Shown: positions 50,644 to 62,410 of the stretch, in pieces
How the letters are laid out: every line of letters begins with the position of its first letter
How positions within the stretch are numbered: position 1 is the first letter of the stretch
NCBI RefSeq assembly: GCF_037975245.1
Contig: NC_092578.1
Location: 16,500,821 to 16,564,820 of the forward strand
Direction: 5' to 3'
Source: Apostichopus japonicus
Taxonomy: Eukaryota; Echinodermata; Holothuroidea; Aspidochirotida; Stichopodidae
DNA length: 64,000 nt
The notes under the pieces: model-generated
What the model saw: the letters and a program-made list of their open reading frames with translations, nothing else
What the model was told of the DNA's origin: nothing
Database searches by the model: none
Made by a program: the position numbers and the translations under genes

Positions 50644-53600
50644 GTGAGTATTATATATTTGCATTGATGTGTATTTGATAAATACATTCAAATTTGAAGG
50701 ATTAATATCAATGCATGGTTTATCCTTATCTGATATCCATGCTTGTTAATGGATGATCCTACCATATGGCCTGGCCATAAATTATAGATTTAACCATTTT
50801 GTAAAAATTTCTTCATCAGGACATGCAGGAACCCTAATTCTGGAGAGAAAAGCACAAAACTGCTTCTATGTTTAATTACTGTTTTCAACTACAACCTAAA
50901 ATAATACCCGAAGAACTCTCTCTCATTACTCCTTCCCTAGGGAACTGATTCTGTTCCAAAGACAGAAACATTTGTAATTTGAAGGGTGGGCATGAACTAT
51001 TATTTTCTCTTATATTATTACATTCTCACTCATCAGCTCTCTCTGTTACAGTTAACTTCTCTTGACTGTAGAGCGAGCGTAAACTTCAGGTTGAGAAATT
51101 CCGATGATAAAATTGACAGTGTTGCCCCTTTTTTTTTTAAACATTTTAACATCCTGGATTTTGAATTTACGTATGAAATAGACAACAGTTTTAATAGCTG
51201 TCGAAGATCGTCCTGAGTTTTAAATGATGAATGCAAGAAAGTATAGGGGACCAGCGATCCCGGCTTCGGTTTGAGATTGGGGTGGGGCTGGGGGGGACCG
51301 AGAGGGAGTCGGGGGGGTGAGGAATGCTTTCAGGCCTTGCAAATATTTTGTCAAGTGCTGTTAATAGATCTACCAGAAAAGAAAGTCAAATTTCTTTGTG
51401 GTAAATATTTGCCATATAGATACTACTACTAATATCCCATTTTGCCCGGGCTGCAGTATTATGAATGTCTTAAACTTAAAGCAGAGAGATGTTGCCCAGG
51501 CCATCTCTGAAATCTACCATACTTGTTCTATAAAATGTTTACTCATTTTGAAGGTTAGCTTTCAAGTTACCGTTGCTAAGAAATTAATAGCCTCCTCTCC
51601 TACTTTTTTTTGTAAGTCGAGAGATATTGCATGACGCCTACGGTAATGCCCACCCATTTAGATTTTACATTCAAATGAAGGTTTAAAATGTGACAAGTCA
51701 GAATTGCATTCTTGGTTAATTATGACTGTATTGCCGTTCATGATCTGTTAATGGCATTGGAAGTGTGCTGGGCAAAGTTCTGGGTTATTATGTATAAGCA
51801 GTAAAGTCTGCAGTGTGTAATGAAAGTATTAATGTATCCATATTCCATACTGTGCCAGGAATTTATGGTAATTACAGACTTTGCAGAGACTCTCAATGCT
51901 GCAGTGTGATGTAACAGTTCTGTTTCATTTCTGTCAGACGATATATCATCGTGCTGTCATTAATATACATTAATAATACTTTATTAGTTAAGTAGTTTTT
52001 TGTGCGTGAAGCCTGATGAAGGTTAAAGGTAGATTGAAGATCAGAGAGAATGTTTCAATACTGTAAGATATTTAGCGCTAACCTAAATTACTTGTATCTT
52101 TCACTGGGATTTTGTTAAGAATCAAGTTTATATTATGATAACACTATATTACTTTTCAGAGTTGTTTAAAAATTTAAAAAAAGAAAAAATATTGTTGAGT
52201 ATATTACTCTTCAGATTATTCCCATATTTCCCAACTATATTTTAGAGAGTCAAATTACACAATAATTGAGTACAAAAGTGATAAGTGAGTACAAAATGTT
52301 CTAACCACCATGACAGAAATCTCAAAGTATCAGTTTACCATATATGGAGAGCATTATGATAAATAAGTATTGTTAGGTTCAATCTTGCAGCTTCTTATTA
52401 TGTTGAACATTTGCCTTCTTTATTCCTGTGCAGCTGTTTGTTGGTTATTTAATGCAGATGACCTTTGACCTACAACTACATGAAGAAATACCAGAGTTGC
52501 TTGCATACAGTTCAAGAGGGGATAATCACAGTTATTGGCCTTATTTGGGGGGAAATGTCACCAAATAGGAAATTATATTTTTAGCTGTACAAATTTGATA
52601 ACATTTATTTATGAACTCAGAAAAGTTTTGACATTAGCCCTACCTTGTGATTTGTTAAATTATTGAGTTAATCAGCATGATAAGCTGTGGTTTGTACATT
52701 GCTATTGGCCCCCATACTGTAGTTTAATATGCCAACACTGGGACCCAACACTGGTTTGAAACTGGGAGTGTTGGGGGAGGAGGGGGGGTGGGGGGGGGGG
52801 GTGGGAAGGAGAAGGTATCAGACTTATGTTTCTCAGTGAGGGAGAATTTATTTGTTACTGGCAGCAAAGTAGATTTTTGGGCTATGTAACAATGACCTTC
52901 CACTGTTCGAGTAGTAGTGGTTGAACTAACCAAGATAAAAATGATTTTGTTTTGAGCCTGCCTTTGTTTTGTTTTGAGTCAGCCTCTGTTTAGACTCTAT
53001 GTGCTCAATAAACCTTTCATATGACCACAATGTCTGGAGGATAGTGTATACCTTTTATGTGAATTCATTGAGTTGACAAAACTAGGATTCATGTCTGAGT
53101 TGGATCAAAGGTAATCATATCTGAAGAATACTAAATTGTATTTAGTAAAAATTGCCTTAAAAAAGCTACTTGTAAGCAGAGATGAAACAGAAAAAGGCAT
53201 TCATGGAGACATATGTACTGTAGCTCACCGCTCATTTGAAGAACTATACTAGCCTATAGTTAGTATAGTATCTTTGTTACATACATATATACCTAGATAA
53301 TAGTCTTGTAAGCAAATAAATTGTTTATTTCAGCAGAAATCTTATAGAGCTCTAGCAAACCTCACATGCTACATTAGACATTAAAACACTTTAATGTGAA
53401 TTTTTTTCAGAACCTGCCTTTCTTTATGTATTAAAGTAAACATTGTATTTGTGCCAAGTTTTCAAAATTCTTTGGCATCTCACCCCCTTGCCCTCTCCCA
53501 AGCGAGAGGAATTCATTCGAGAGGATTGGAAACAGCTTTTATGACCAAATACAGTCATCTGGTTCCAGCATCATCACAGTTGTCCAAGAGTATCTTCTAG

Positions 53601-54824
53601 ACAAAGGACCATCAATCCCTATGTCTCAGATTTCGAGATGAGTTCATTTTGATCTACCCGCCATTTTTGTGTCCCAATTAACTCATCCTGGCCAGAGGGA
53701 ATAACCCACCGCATTTTCAGGGAAGATTTAGAATGAGCAGAATTGAGAGCGATCTTTTCCCAATTCTCCCAAGTTGGCAGGCCGGGCTGTCGAGGGAAAA
53801 AAGAGCGCATGCTGGCGAGGAGATTCTAACTGATAGACTGTTTATTTATATGGTGAGGTAGATCGCAATGAAATTGAGACCATGAATGACATGTCATATT
53901 ATGAAGGGTCCCTGCACACATGTCTGTGGTAATTCCTTTGTGTTGTTAGCAGTGTGTACAGTAGTAGCTAATTAGCTGGTACAAAGTTTAGCCTGGGCAT
54001 TTCTAGTGTATGATGGTAGGTGTAATACCAGGGAGCTGCTATTAGGTTGATGCTCACAGCTGGTATTACTGCTTTATAATGTAATGATATAGGGCTGGTA
54101 TGCTATGTAGTTCTACCATTAACAATCTGTCTGACTTCAAAGGCAAAGATATTAATATTTTCACTCAGGGGCAGGATTTGATGAAGTGAAAGGGGATGGG
54201 GAAGGGGCAGGGAGGGCAAGTTCACCCCCTTGCCCTCCTTGCCCCTCTCCCCAGTTATCCTGCCTAAATCTGCACTGAATAAATCCGAGTTAATTCTGAA
54301 TCTAGCAATCAAAGTTCACTCTGAATAAAACTAACATATAACAGCAGCGAAACTAGAAATTGAAAAGTCTTGATCAAACAAAAACATGACATTGTTGGCT
54401 TACAATGAATGTGATTGTGTGATCTCTCACTCTGCACAGATAAAGTTATTTATAGAATGTTATTACTTCTTCCACAATTACTTATGGCATCTGAGTACTG
54501 TATTTGAATACATTCTGCTCCATTGAGGCTAGGTTCAATATATTATTTTCCATTCCTTGCACAGCTTTTTTGATCAGTATTTGGAACCCAATGTGTTTAG
54601 GGATAACTACTTACACAACATCCAATACACATTTATCATGATTTGGTTATGGAGTTAAAAATTAAATCGAAGTCTTCTCATGCATGATAAAATTGGACAA
54701 TATTAGTAAGTCAGACTAGTGCTGAAAATCAAATTGTCTTCTTATTAATTCAATCATGAAAGTAAAAAATTTGTTGAAATATTTATATATATATATATAT
54801 TTATACACACATACATATAGATTG

Positions 54825-54937
54825 ATATTATTAGTCAAAAGCAGAGAAATAAGATATGACTCATAATCGACAAATGAGGAGTACTGATTTGTCAATTATG
54901 AGTCATATCTTATTTCTCTGCTTTTGTCTAATAATAT
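54825..54937. repeat. 51-bp inverted repeat (hairpin) with an 11-nt loop
   Basis: Arms 54825-54875 and 54887-54937 are reverse complements apart from two mismatches, for example GCAGAGAAATAAGATATGAC against GTCATATCTTATTTCTCTGC. A TA microsatellite lies just upstream. No coding function is evident. Confidence 0.85.
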
Positions 54938-57667
54938 TTTGTTTCGGAGTACAACTGGATTTTCTTTATTATATATCTATACATATACATATACATAATT
55001 GTGTCAGTGTGTGTGTAAGATACCAGTGGATATCCATGCTGGTAAGAAAGTCTTGTGAATCTTAATGACCTTTGCCATGGACACTCATACATATTATGTG
55101 GTTCTTCCATACATATGTGGTTCTTCACATAAATGTTAGCATCTTCACATTAATGTTAGCATCTTGCATAGCTGTAACATGAATTTCATTGTCCACAATA
55201 ACACATCCTAGTGTTTATTTGGATTTCATGTGGGATTAAGAATTATTATAAACATTTATTTAATGGAGTCCATGGATGGTAGTTTGTCTTTGGTTAATAC
55301 CTTAAAGAATATCTCTTCATGGACTCAATTACTGCTCAGGTAAATCTCCTGGTTTGAGGGAATAGTTAGCATACATGATACATTTACCTTTGTAGATATA
55401 TTTGGACTTCTTTGACAACATTTAAGTACCATTATGATCTACCATTACAGCCAGACATGCAAATTTAGTTTTGATTTGTCAGGTGAGCTTATAATATCCC
55501 CCCTCCATCCTCCCCTTTTCACCTCCCCATTCTCCCCACCCCCTCCCCTCCCCTCCCACTCCTGTCTACTCTTTCCAGTTTCTCGTCCATTAGTCATACT
55601 GTCTTCATTCTCCTGAAGTTAATTCATGCAATTAATTAATATGAAACTCTGACCACGATGTATCCATTCAAACTTTAATTAATCCTTAGATCTTTATAGT
55701 ACTGTACATGTATGATAGCTTGTACAGATGGCTGTGTTCACTCATACCCTCAATAATTTGATCATAGCTAATGGACATATAAGGCTTAAGTCATCTTCTC
55801 TTCACTGTTAGATTGTGATATTGACAGTGTTTCATGGCTAGGCGCGGATAACATCAAACAGTATCGGATGTGAAATAGCAGCTTGGGTTTATATGCCTTG
55901 GACTCTCATCTGCTTACTCATAAGGTGTGCAAATATCATTGTAGGAGGAGGCCAGACAATGACACTTTGATGAAGCTATGGAAAATGTCCTTTGTCACCT
56001 TGATCCCAATCTCTTAGTCATCTAAGATATAAAGATATTTTATATAAAAAGAGAAGAAAGAAAAAAACCTAATTTTGCAAAAGTCTGCCTGTTCCAGCTC
56101 AAGACTTTCCTCAGTTCATTGAGTGTGTGTGCAAACATTGCTGACACTAGAGGAGTTCATATATTGCAGATGAATTTAACAAATGGATGAAGATGGAGTT
56201 TGAACTGTCTTTGTTTTCATCTAATAGCTGGCTAGCAGCTGATTGGTATCAAAGACTGAGTTTGTTAGTCATACATGTAAAGTAGACATATTGCTAAGTA
56301 TACTCCAGGGTAACATTAAAGACTTGTTCAAATACGCATTCGATGTGTAAGCATCTTTGAATGATGATGACATTCTTGGAGCAAATAATGGATGGAGATA
56401 AGAGGAAATTTGATTTAAGCAACTTTTTTTTTGTGTCTTAGAGAATGGTCTTGCATAGTCAGAAGACTCATTATATACTAAGAAGCAGTTGAGTTTGAAA
56501 ACTGGAAAAACTTTCAGGTGATTGCTAAATGTTATAACTTTCTTAACAACTGGATTTATGTAATTGAGTATTGCCTCTGTACAATCTACCTCTGTCCTCC
56601 TCCCCCACCCTACCCCTCCCCCTCCCTCTCATTTCTGACCCACATCATTTTCCATTATCACTCATGTGCAGTCATTAAAGATGAATTCAAAATGGAACCA
56701 ATAGGGACCAAATAAGACACATAGCCAATTCTCTCCCTCCCCCCTCCTTTTCTTATCTCTCCTTCTCTCCTCAAGAGACAAAACATTAATGTTTTAATTT
56801 TCAATTTCCTTTTTGCACATCATTAATGCCAAAATAGAAAAGGGTCTCTGGACAATAACCTTTGTTATCAATATATATATATAAATTGATATATAATCAA
56901 CACTGTAACACAAGTCAATGCATGCAATGTATAGTTTTTACGATTTTTACAATTTTCACCTAATTTTTGTAAATTTGTAACAACTAAATTTTTGTAAAGT
57001 TTATAAGGCCTAAATTTTTGTAATTTTGCTAGAATTTTGGTGATCAAAATGCAAATATTTTCTTAAAAGGAATTATCTTTTTTAGATTGTTTATAACCTT
57101 CACTTCCCCAGCTTGGACCGCAATTAATGAGCAATCTTTTAGGTATAATGTCAGGCATCTCCTTGGCCCAAAGGGTGGAGACAGCTTTATATATCAGGGT
57201 CAATTCTACTTTCAATGTTGTCCTTTGGTTCTTAGCATCCTTGACCATTGGAATGACCCTCGAATATCTACCAATATTTATTTTTGAAAGTATCAGTGAC
57301 CTCCCTCCACAGACTGCAATGCAGCTCCACACACCAGTCTTATCAGGTTTTGTTTATATATATATATATAATATATACTGGATAGAAATTAGCATCAACA
57401 TAATTCAACTTATTCTTGGACTAATATTGGAAATACCCTGAGATGTATTTCTAGGGTAGGATGAGTGTTGACATCTACTCAGCCCCCTGTCATTGAAAAG
57501 CACTGACCTATCAATTATCAAATGTATAAGGTCGGATGTAAATCAATTTGTAGTTAACTGTCCTGGCCTATACTGTAATTCAAATAGCAAACTCACTGCT
57601 TTAATTACCAGGTGATGATCAGAAGTAAAGTCAGATGACTTGTACAATAAGACTCTAGGTAGTAGCA

Positions 57668-57875
57668 AGGCATGATGGGTAAAATGAGTTGCTAATTTAT
57701 ATTGTAATGGTGGGATGGATAACAAGTTACTTTGTATTGGAATGGTTGATGGATATATCAATCAAGTTTCTTAATGTTGCAAATTTGCAATGCATGATGG
57801 GTATATCAAGATACTTTATGTTGCAAATTTTTGGTGCATTATGGGGGATATCAACTTTATCAAGTTTCTTTGGTA
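57668..57875 (+). repeat. Degenerate ~35-50 bp minisatellite
   Basis: About five diverged units carry GCATGATGGGTA or TGGATGGATA, then TATCAA-CAAGTT-CTTT and TTGCAAATTTG. Unit length is irregular. Two overlapping frames here reflect the repeat. Confidence 0.6.
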
Positions 57876-58137
57876 CTTCACTTTATAATGAGTCTGTATG
57901 AGTGTAAGTTACTTTACATTTCAAGGTTTAAGTTTGACAACACCCTGTTTACTGTAATATTACAAACTTTTTTTTTACAGGTACCAGTTCATTGGTGTTG
58001 AATCTATTTACAGTACTAAGTGTATATAACATCTACCATCACATTTTACCTGGTTGTCATGACAATTATTCTTGGATGATATGTTACCAGTACTAGTTGA
58101 TTCATGTATGACTAAAGACTTAAGTATAAATGTCTAA

Positions 58138-58335
58138 CATGTAACATGCAATGTAGGCGTGCGTGACAGTTTGGGAGTCATCAAGAAATGGTTAAATAAC
58201 AGAAGACTTGTGGCAAGGCTACGGAAGCTTAGAAGTGTTGAATTGGCCAGATGTGATAAGTTGTCAATTAAAAAATTTGCAGAAATATGTTCAATTGCTC
58301 AGTTAAAGCAACTGAGCAATCCAACATTTTACTGA
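58138..58335 (+). pseudogene. Possible coding fragment, leucine-rich-repeat-like, no start codon
   Basis: A stop-free frame of about 65 codons runs from after TAA (58135-58137) to TGA (58333-58335). It contains VIKKWLNNRR, LRKLRSVELARCDKLSIKKF and AEICSIAQLKQLS. The L-x-x-VEL-x-x-C-x-x-L spacing resembles an LRR turn, but only one partial unit is visible. There is no ATG and no strong splice acceptor. It is not part of FMNL as known. It may be a relic of a captured gene or chance; the last codons overlap a small 11-bp-stem hairpin (58294-58320). Confidence 0.3.
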
Positions 58336-58851
58336 TTTTTGATAATATATGATCTTGTTGACTTATTGGGACAAAGTTTTCTTATGTTGATGGTACTTGA
58401 TGGCTCCCATACAAGGCTGATTTGTGTCTATCATGTCATGTCAATCTTTTTTCACTCAGTCAAACTCTTTTTTAAGGATTTTCTTCATTTTATATATCTT
58501 CTATTTACTGTCTAGTAAAATTCAGTTGAGATACATACAAAACATACATTAATATGAAACTTTTAGATTCAATGTCTCCTTTAAAGTGTGAGAAATATAA
58601 AATATATGAGAATGGAGATATTTTGCAAGATAATTCGCTTACATTACAGATTAACCATAATTCAATTAATTATGGTATGGAATGTAGAATTGATTTTATT
58701 CTTCATATCACGTCTCATCCAGTCTGTGAAAGGAAGTAGCAGGTTGCTACATTTAAACAATTTTTCCCAGAATCCCCCTCCCTCCCCTGCACTTGTCTGT
58801 GTGTACTCTTGAGCCACCCTCTATCTTCATTCCATCTCAAACAACCATTCA

Positions 58852-59094
58852 GGAGTCATCACATCTAACAGCTGATGTGGACAGATTTTGGAAATAGTAA
58901 TTGACTTTACTATTTCCTCCTTTCCTTCCCTACTGTGTCCCTCCCTGTTACTCCCTCCTCCCACCCCCAACCCTTCCTTACATTCCTTCGGAAGCCATCA
59001 TTTACAGCAGTTGATGTGAAGAGATTTCCAAAGCCATCACTTACAAGTAGTTGATGTGAAAAGATTTCAAGAACCGTACTTGACTGTGATTTTT
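58852..59094 (+). repeat. Diverged ~45-65 bp direct repeats before the FMNL exon
   Basis: Three units share AGCCATCA-TTACA, GTTGATGTGAA and AGATTT-CA. The first, at 58852, is separated from the others by a C/T-rich tract (58913-58985). The last ends about 20 bp before the splice acceptor. Confidence 0.6.
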
Positions 59095-59114
59095 TTCTTC
59101 CATTTCCTCTCCAG

Positions 59115-59198
59115 AATCAAATGGACCTCCCTCCAGAGAAGGCCAAACTACTGAGACAGTATGATGATGAAAAGAAGTGGGACCTCATCTGTGATCAG
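59115..59198 (+). CDS. FMNL: Formin-like protein (FMNL), GBD/FH3 exon a, partial gene
   Basis: This 28-codon exon is bounded by CTCTCCAG and GTGGGT and is in phase 0 at both ends. It encodes [18 protein letters not shown] followed by DLICDQ, which is nearly the same as the LPPDKARLLRQYDNEKKW block near the N-terminus of vertebrate FMNL1-3. FMNL proteins are diaphanous-related formins. The N-terminal GBD/FH3 region binds Rho-family GTPases and the C-terminal DAD, and the FH1-FH2 half nucleates or elongates actin filaments. The block starts the armadillo-like GBD/FH3 domain. The phase and the ICDQ end match the usual exon border in FMNL genes, as far as I recall. Confidence 0.88.
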
Positions 59199-60411
59199 GT
59201 GGGTGAATTTAAGATAAATGATGAGTAATTGATTCATCCCTATTGATTGATCTTTTTGCAATTTTAACCAATCATCAATTTGACTGATTGATCGATAAAT
59301 TGCAGATTTGTAGTATGACTGCGACGTCATGGTTATGAGTTCAAGTAAAGTTTCCTGTGGAATAAGTAGAATTAATTTAACAAGAATTGAAGGGTTGAGT
59401 ATATATAAATTTTCCCTTGGTATGAAGTACAATATAATTTACAAGACTTGAAGCATTGAGACCAAGTAAAATTGGCCTTGGTATTAAGTACAATTTAATT
59501 TGCGAGACTTGAAGCATTGAGTACAAGAAAAATATCACTTGGTATGAAGTACAATTTAAGTACAAGAATTTAAGCATTGAGTACATTTACAATTTCCCTT
59601 GGTATAAAGTACAATATAATTTACAAGACTTGAAGCATTGAGACCAAGTAAAATTGGCCTTGGTATTAAGTAAAATATAATTGACAAGACTTGAAGCATT
59701 GAGTACAAGTAAAATATCACTTGGTATAAAGTACAATTTAATTTGCGAGACTTGAAGCATTGAGTACAAGAAAAATATCACTTGGTATGAAGTACAATTT
59801 AAGTACAAGAATTGAAGCATTGAGTACATTTACAATTTCCCTTGGTATAAAGTACAATATAATTTACAAGACTTGAAGCATTGAGACCAAGTAAAATTGG
59901 CCTTGGTATTAAGTACAATTTAATTTACAAGACTTGAAGTTGAAGCATTGAGTACAAGTAAAATGTTCCTTGGTATAAAGTACAATTTAATTTGCGAAAC
60001 TTGGAGCATGAGTGTGTCTAATAGTACAAACCCAGTGAGGCCAGTACAATACCGATGAATATCCCAGAGTAGGAGTATGGGTGTGAACTTATTACAAGTC
60101 TGGTTTCGTATATTAGTTTAGAAAAATTCCATTTTCAATCGAGGATGAGAAACAGTACTGAAGTCACTGAAAGTAGGGTACCAAAAAATATTTCTAAACC
60201 TAAATTCCTCTCTGCATGTATATGATTTACTTTGAGCTGTGTTGAATTATTGCTGGGCAAAATAAAGTTGCATCTTAATTTGCTGACACTAATTTTGCTC
60301 AGGGAACTTTTAAAGGAGGTTTAGTATTTTTTTTGGGGGGGGGGAGGGGGGCATCCTTTCCCAGTATATTACCTTCTTCTAGCAGCGACTCTGATTTTGT
60401 CTTTCCAACAG
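59199..60411 (+). other. FMNL intron with a 61-bp minisatellite
   Basis: It starts GTGGGTG and ends CTTTCCAACAG. Most of its left half is the minisatellite at 59336-60010; a T-run and G-run (about 60327-60350) lie near its 3' end. Confidence 0.8.
59336..60010 (+). repeat. ~61 bp minisatellite, about 11 units, with higher-order pattern
   Basis: The unit is close to TTGAGTACAAGTAAAATATC, then CTTGGTAT-AAGTACAATTTA, then ATTTGCGAGACTTGAAGCA. Variant units (one with GACCAAGTAAAATTGGCCTT, another with ACATTTACAATTTCCC) recur in nearly the same order, for example at about 59457, 59641 and 59883. That implies expansion of multi-unit blocks. The minus-strand frames here (MLQFLYLNCTSYQ and similar) are products of the repeat. 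Confidence 0.9.
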
Positions 60412-60492
60412 GAGCTAGTCCATGCCAAAGCTGCTCCAAGCGTCTACATCTCCAAAATCAAGAAGATTATGGAACCTGGAAACTCATCCAAA
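60412..60492 (+). CDS. FMNL: Formin-like protein (FMNL), GBD/FH3 exon b
   Basis: This 27-codon exon sits between CTTTCCAACAG and GTAAGT, phase 0 at both ends. It encodes ELVHAKAAPSVYISKIKKIM then EPGNSSK. It aligns without gaps to the vertebrate stretch ERFQVKNPPHTYIQKL and its following residues, keeping the P-x-x-YI-x-K-I/L core, but is more diverged than the flanking exons. It belongs to the start of the GBD/FH3 domain. Confidence 0.85.
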
Positions 60493-60512
60493 GTAAGTTA
60501 TTGAACAGATCT

Positions 60513-60706
60513 TGTATGTATGTATTTTAGATCCTCCTGCAAGAAGCCTCATTGTCTTATCAAAGCCGCAAGTTGACCGAAGTCAGTCTCTTACATTCAT
60601 ATTTAACGTCCATGATCATGAATTGTCAATTGTCAACAACTCTGTAACTAGACGACATACATTAATCTTGGAGTGACTCGAACTTGTTACCTTATGATTG
60701 AATCTT
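60513..60706 (-). mobile_element. tRNA-derived SINE, copy lacking the tRNA head
   Basis: It shares TATGTATTTTAGATCCTCCT, TTATCAAAGCCGCAAG-TGAC, ATGAATTGT-AATTGTCAAC and CATTAATCTTGGAG with 16190-16428. On the minus strand it begins just after the A-box region: the B box is degenerate (AAGTTCGAGTCACTCC) and the A box is absent, so it is 5'-truncated and probably cannot be transcribed alone. It is antisense to FMNL, close after exon b. A ~25 bp internal piece is also deleted. Confidence 0.75.
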
Positions 60707-61553
60707 AAATATGTGTTGCTTCACACTTAAACCTGTGTGGTATCACACTCTTCCCCTGCAATGCGTAGAGTGATGCGGTATTAACCAGTGTGTACAGTGT
60801 TTTGATGATGGACAACTTCTGCTCTATTGCAAAATTTGCATTCACCTTCTTCATTCAATCACCCAGAGGAACGTCCCTTTTCTCGTTAAGTAAAACGTCA
60901 TCATGGATGAAAGAAGTATAAATGATTTACTCTGTCGATATGTTATAGGTTGGTAATGTACTTTCACACGAAAATCAATAAAATGAGTTTGACAGAAAAT
61001 TTTACCCTTAATGTCCTTATAACTTTCGCACTAAAGTAATTCTTCGTTGTTGCGGAGAAAATTGTCAGCTTCCCCCCAAAAAATGATATAAACATTACCA
61101 AAAATCAAAACTGTGACCTAATTTTTACCATCTTTTTTGTTGTTGTTCTGTAACAAGCTGATTGTTTATGCCTCTCTTCATTGAAAGCTTTCATATTTTT
61201 GTTGTTGTATCTGCTACAGTTCAGACTCTCACAATTCCCAGAAGGAAAAATCAAATATAAAAAAAAGTGAAAAACAAAAGGTAGTTGGTAAAGAATCTAT
61301 TTCATTAGCCTAATTTTTCCAACTGGAAAAAATGCATCATTTATGGTGAGTTGGAGAATTTGTTGCTCTTTATTAAGCATGTATGGTAGTTTTCTTGTCA
61401 TATAACCGTGTTGATGGTTTTAGTTTCTGCTCTTAACTTGAAGAAGGCAAGAAAAAGAAGAAAAAAGAGTTAAAAAGATCAATTATACATTGTCAAAGAT
61501 GGATTCCCTACGTGTCTGACCTCATTGCATAATCTACGCTCAATTAATTTGCA

Positions 61554-61750
61554 TCAACCGTCACTCAGCGGCGCCTTTTTCAATAGGTGAAAGATCAAAT
61601 GGAGAAATGGCAGATACTTTGTTATATATGTTTGTGACAATCTTATCCAAACCTTATATCTGAATAGTTTAAAGTAATGTGTAAATGTAAGTTGGCCTGA
61701 CGTTTCGATCCTAGCAGGATCTTCTTCAAAGGCTAAGTAAGGATAAGTTT
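61554..61750 (-). mobile_element. Penelope-like element terminal fragment
   Basis: The minus strand contains GAAGATCCTGCTAGGATCGA then AACGTCAGGCC, a phrase I associate with the termini of Penelope-like retroelements in many invertebrates. The minus-strand frame 61554-61907 reads through it (EEDPARIETSGQL) and further to LLKKAPLSDG. No reverse transcriptase or GIY-YIG motif is visible, so only a scrap remains. Family assignment comes from pattern memory. Confidence 0.5.
61694..61733 (-). ncRNA. Hammerhead-ribozyme-like core, probably degenerate
   Basis: On the minus strand the order is TTGAAGA (canonical CUGANGA with the first C changed to U), then a 6-bp stem GATCCT/AGGATC closed by the loop GCT, then GAAA, then C-GUC. 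This is the core layout of a type I hammerhead: CUGANGA, stem II, GAAA and a GUC-type cleavage site. Hammerheads have been described in Penelope-like terminal repeats. Stems I and III are not convincing here, and the altered first core base would be expected to impair cleavage. Confidence 0.4.
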
Positions 61751-62410
61751 TCCTGTGAAATTTCATCCTTAACTTTAACTGGAAAGACGGAAATTGCATC
61801 AGGAATGATTCATTTGGCAAGAACCACAATATGCAAGTCAGCACTTTATGTAGCATTTCATTTTTGGATAAAGTGGTTTCCAGCTTCCAACTGAAAGTGG
61901 TTTCCAACTGAAAAATTCCCCTACAATTCCCCTGTAATAACCCTGAAAGTTAGTCTGACATCAAAATATTTACTTCATTCCTCACTTACCTGCCATTCTT
62001 AAGGACCCCAAACCAGTCAGTTTGGAGGTGATTATGGGAATATTATCTCTCTGTTAACCTCCTTGTATGGCACTACCAAGCTGTGGTATAATTGTCAGTG
62101 CAAAAGTCAACTCTAAATAACAAAATTAGATGTTCAACTATTTCCATTTATCAAAGAATACCAACTTTGTTGGCTTACTTTTAAAGTAGCTAATGTATTG
62201 TAAAGTAACAACCAATCCTGATACAGTTAATGTTTTTGAGGGAGCCAAACTGTTTGTGGTCATTTTTAGCAATCATCGTCCAAGAAACTAAATGAAACAT
62301 TCCAAATTAATAAAACAAGATATGATAGGATCATTAGCATGTGAAAATAACATGGTCCAGTTGTTTGGCTCTGTTTAAAAATGCGACATATCCTTCTCCC
62401 ACTCTCACAG

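Larger units (their letters stand above)
50644..59114 (+). other. Probable first FMNL intron
   Basis: If the exon at 50350 belongs to FMNL, this 8.5 kb is its intron: GTGAGT at the left and a pyrimidine-rich CTCTCCAG at the right. It contains G-rich tracts at about 51270-51320 and 52765-52803, a long hairpin, C/T tracts at 55498-55580 and 56598-56760, TA microsatellites at 54786-54800 and 57354-57371, and two degenerate minisatellites. A missing small exon encoding the ELEERF block could be hidden here; I searched by eye and did not find it. Confidence 0.4.
60493..62410 (+). other. FMNL intron with SINE and Penelope-like scraps
   Basis: It starts GTAAGT and ends CCCACTCTCACAG. It holds a truncated SINE at its 5' end, a Penelope-like fragment near 61.55-61.75 kb and a short piece of the ~145 bp family at 61969-61995 (ATTTACTTCATTCCTCACTT). 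Confidence 0.8.

Noticed and set aside
54165-54275. hAT-like MITE with CAGGGGCAGGATTT and AAATCTGCACTG ends
   Set aside because: The ends match only loosely and no 8-bp target duplication is present.
57063-57441. Overlapping frames on both strands (89 and 104 codons)
   Set aside because: Considered as a transposon or receptor exon, but no motif could be identified and both strands are open.
58294-58320. Terminator-like hairpin (11-bp stem)
   Set aside because: Intrinsic terminators are not expected in a eukaryotic intron and there is no following T-run.
59377-59829. Minus-strand frames with repeated MLQ-LYLNCTSYQ peptides
   Set aside because: Entirely inside the 61-bp minisatellite; the peptide repetition follows from the DNA repeat.
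61554-61907. 117-codon minus-strand frame as a gene
   Set aside because: It reads through the Penelope-like terminal phrase and lacks reverse-transcriptase motifs; better explained as retroelement debris.
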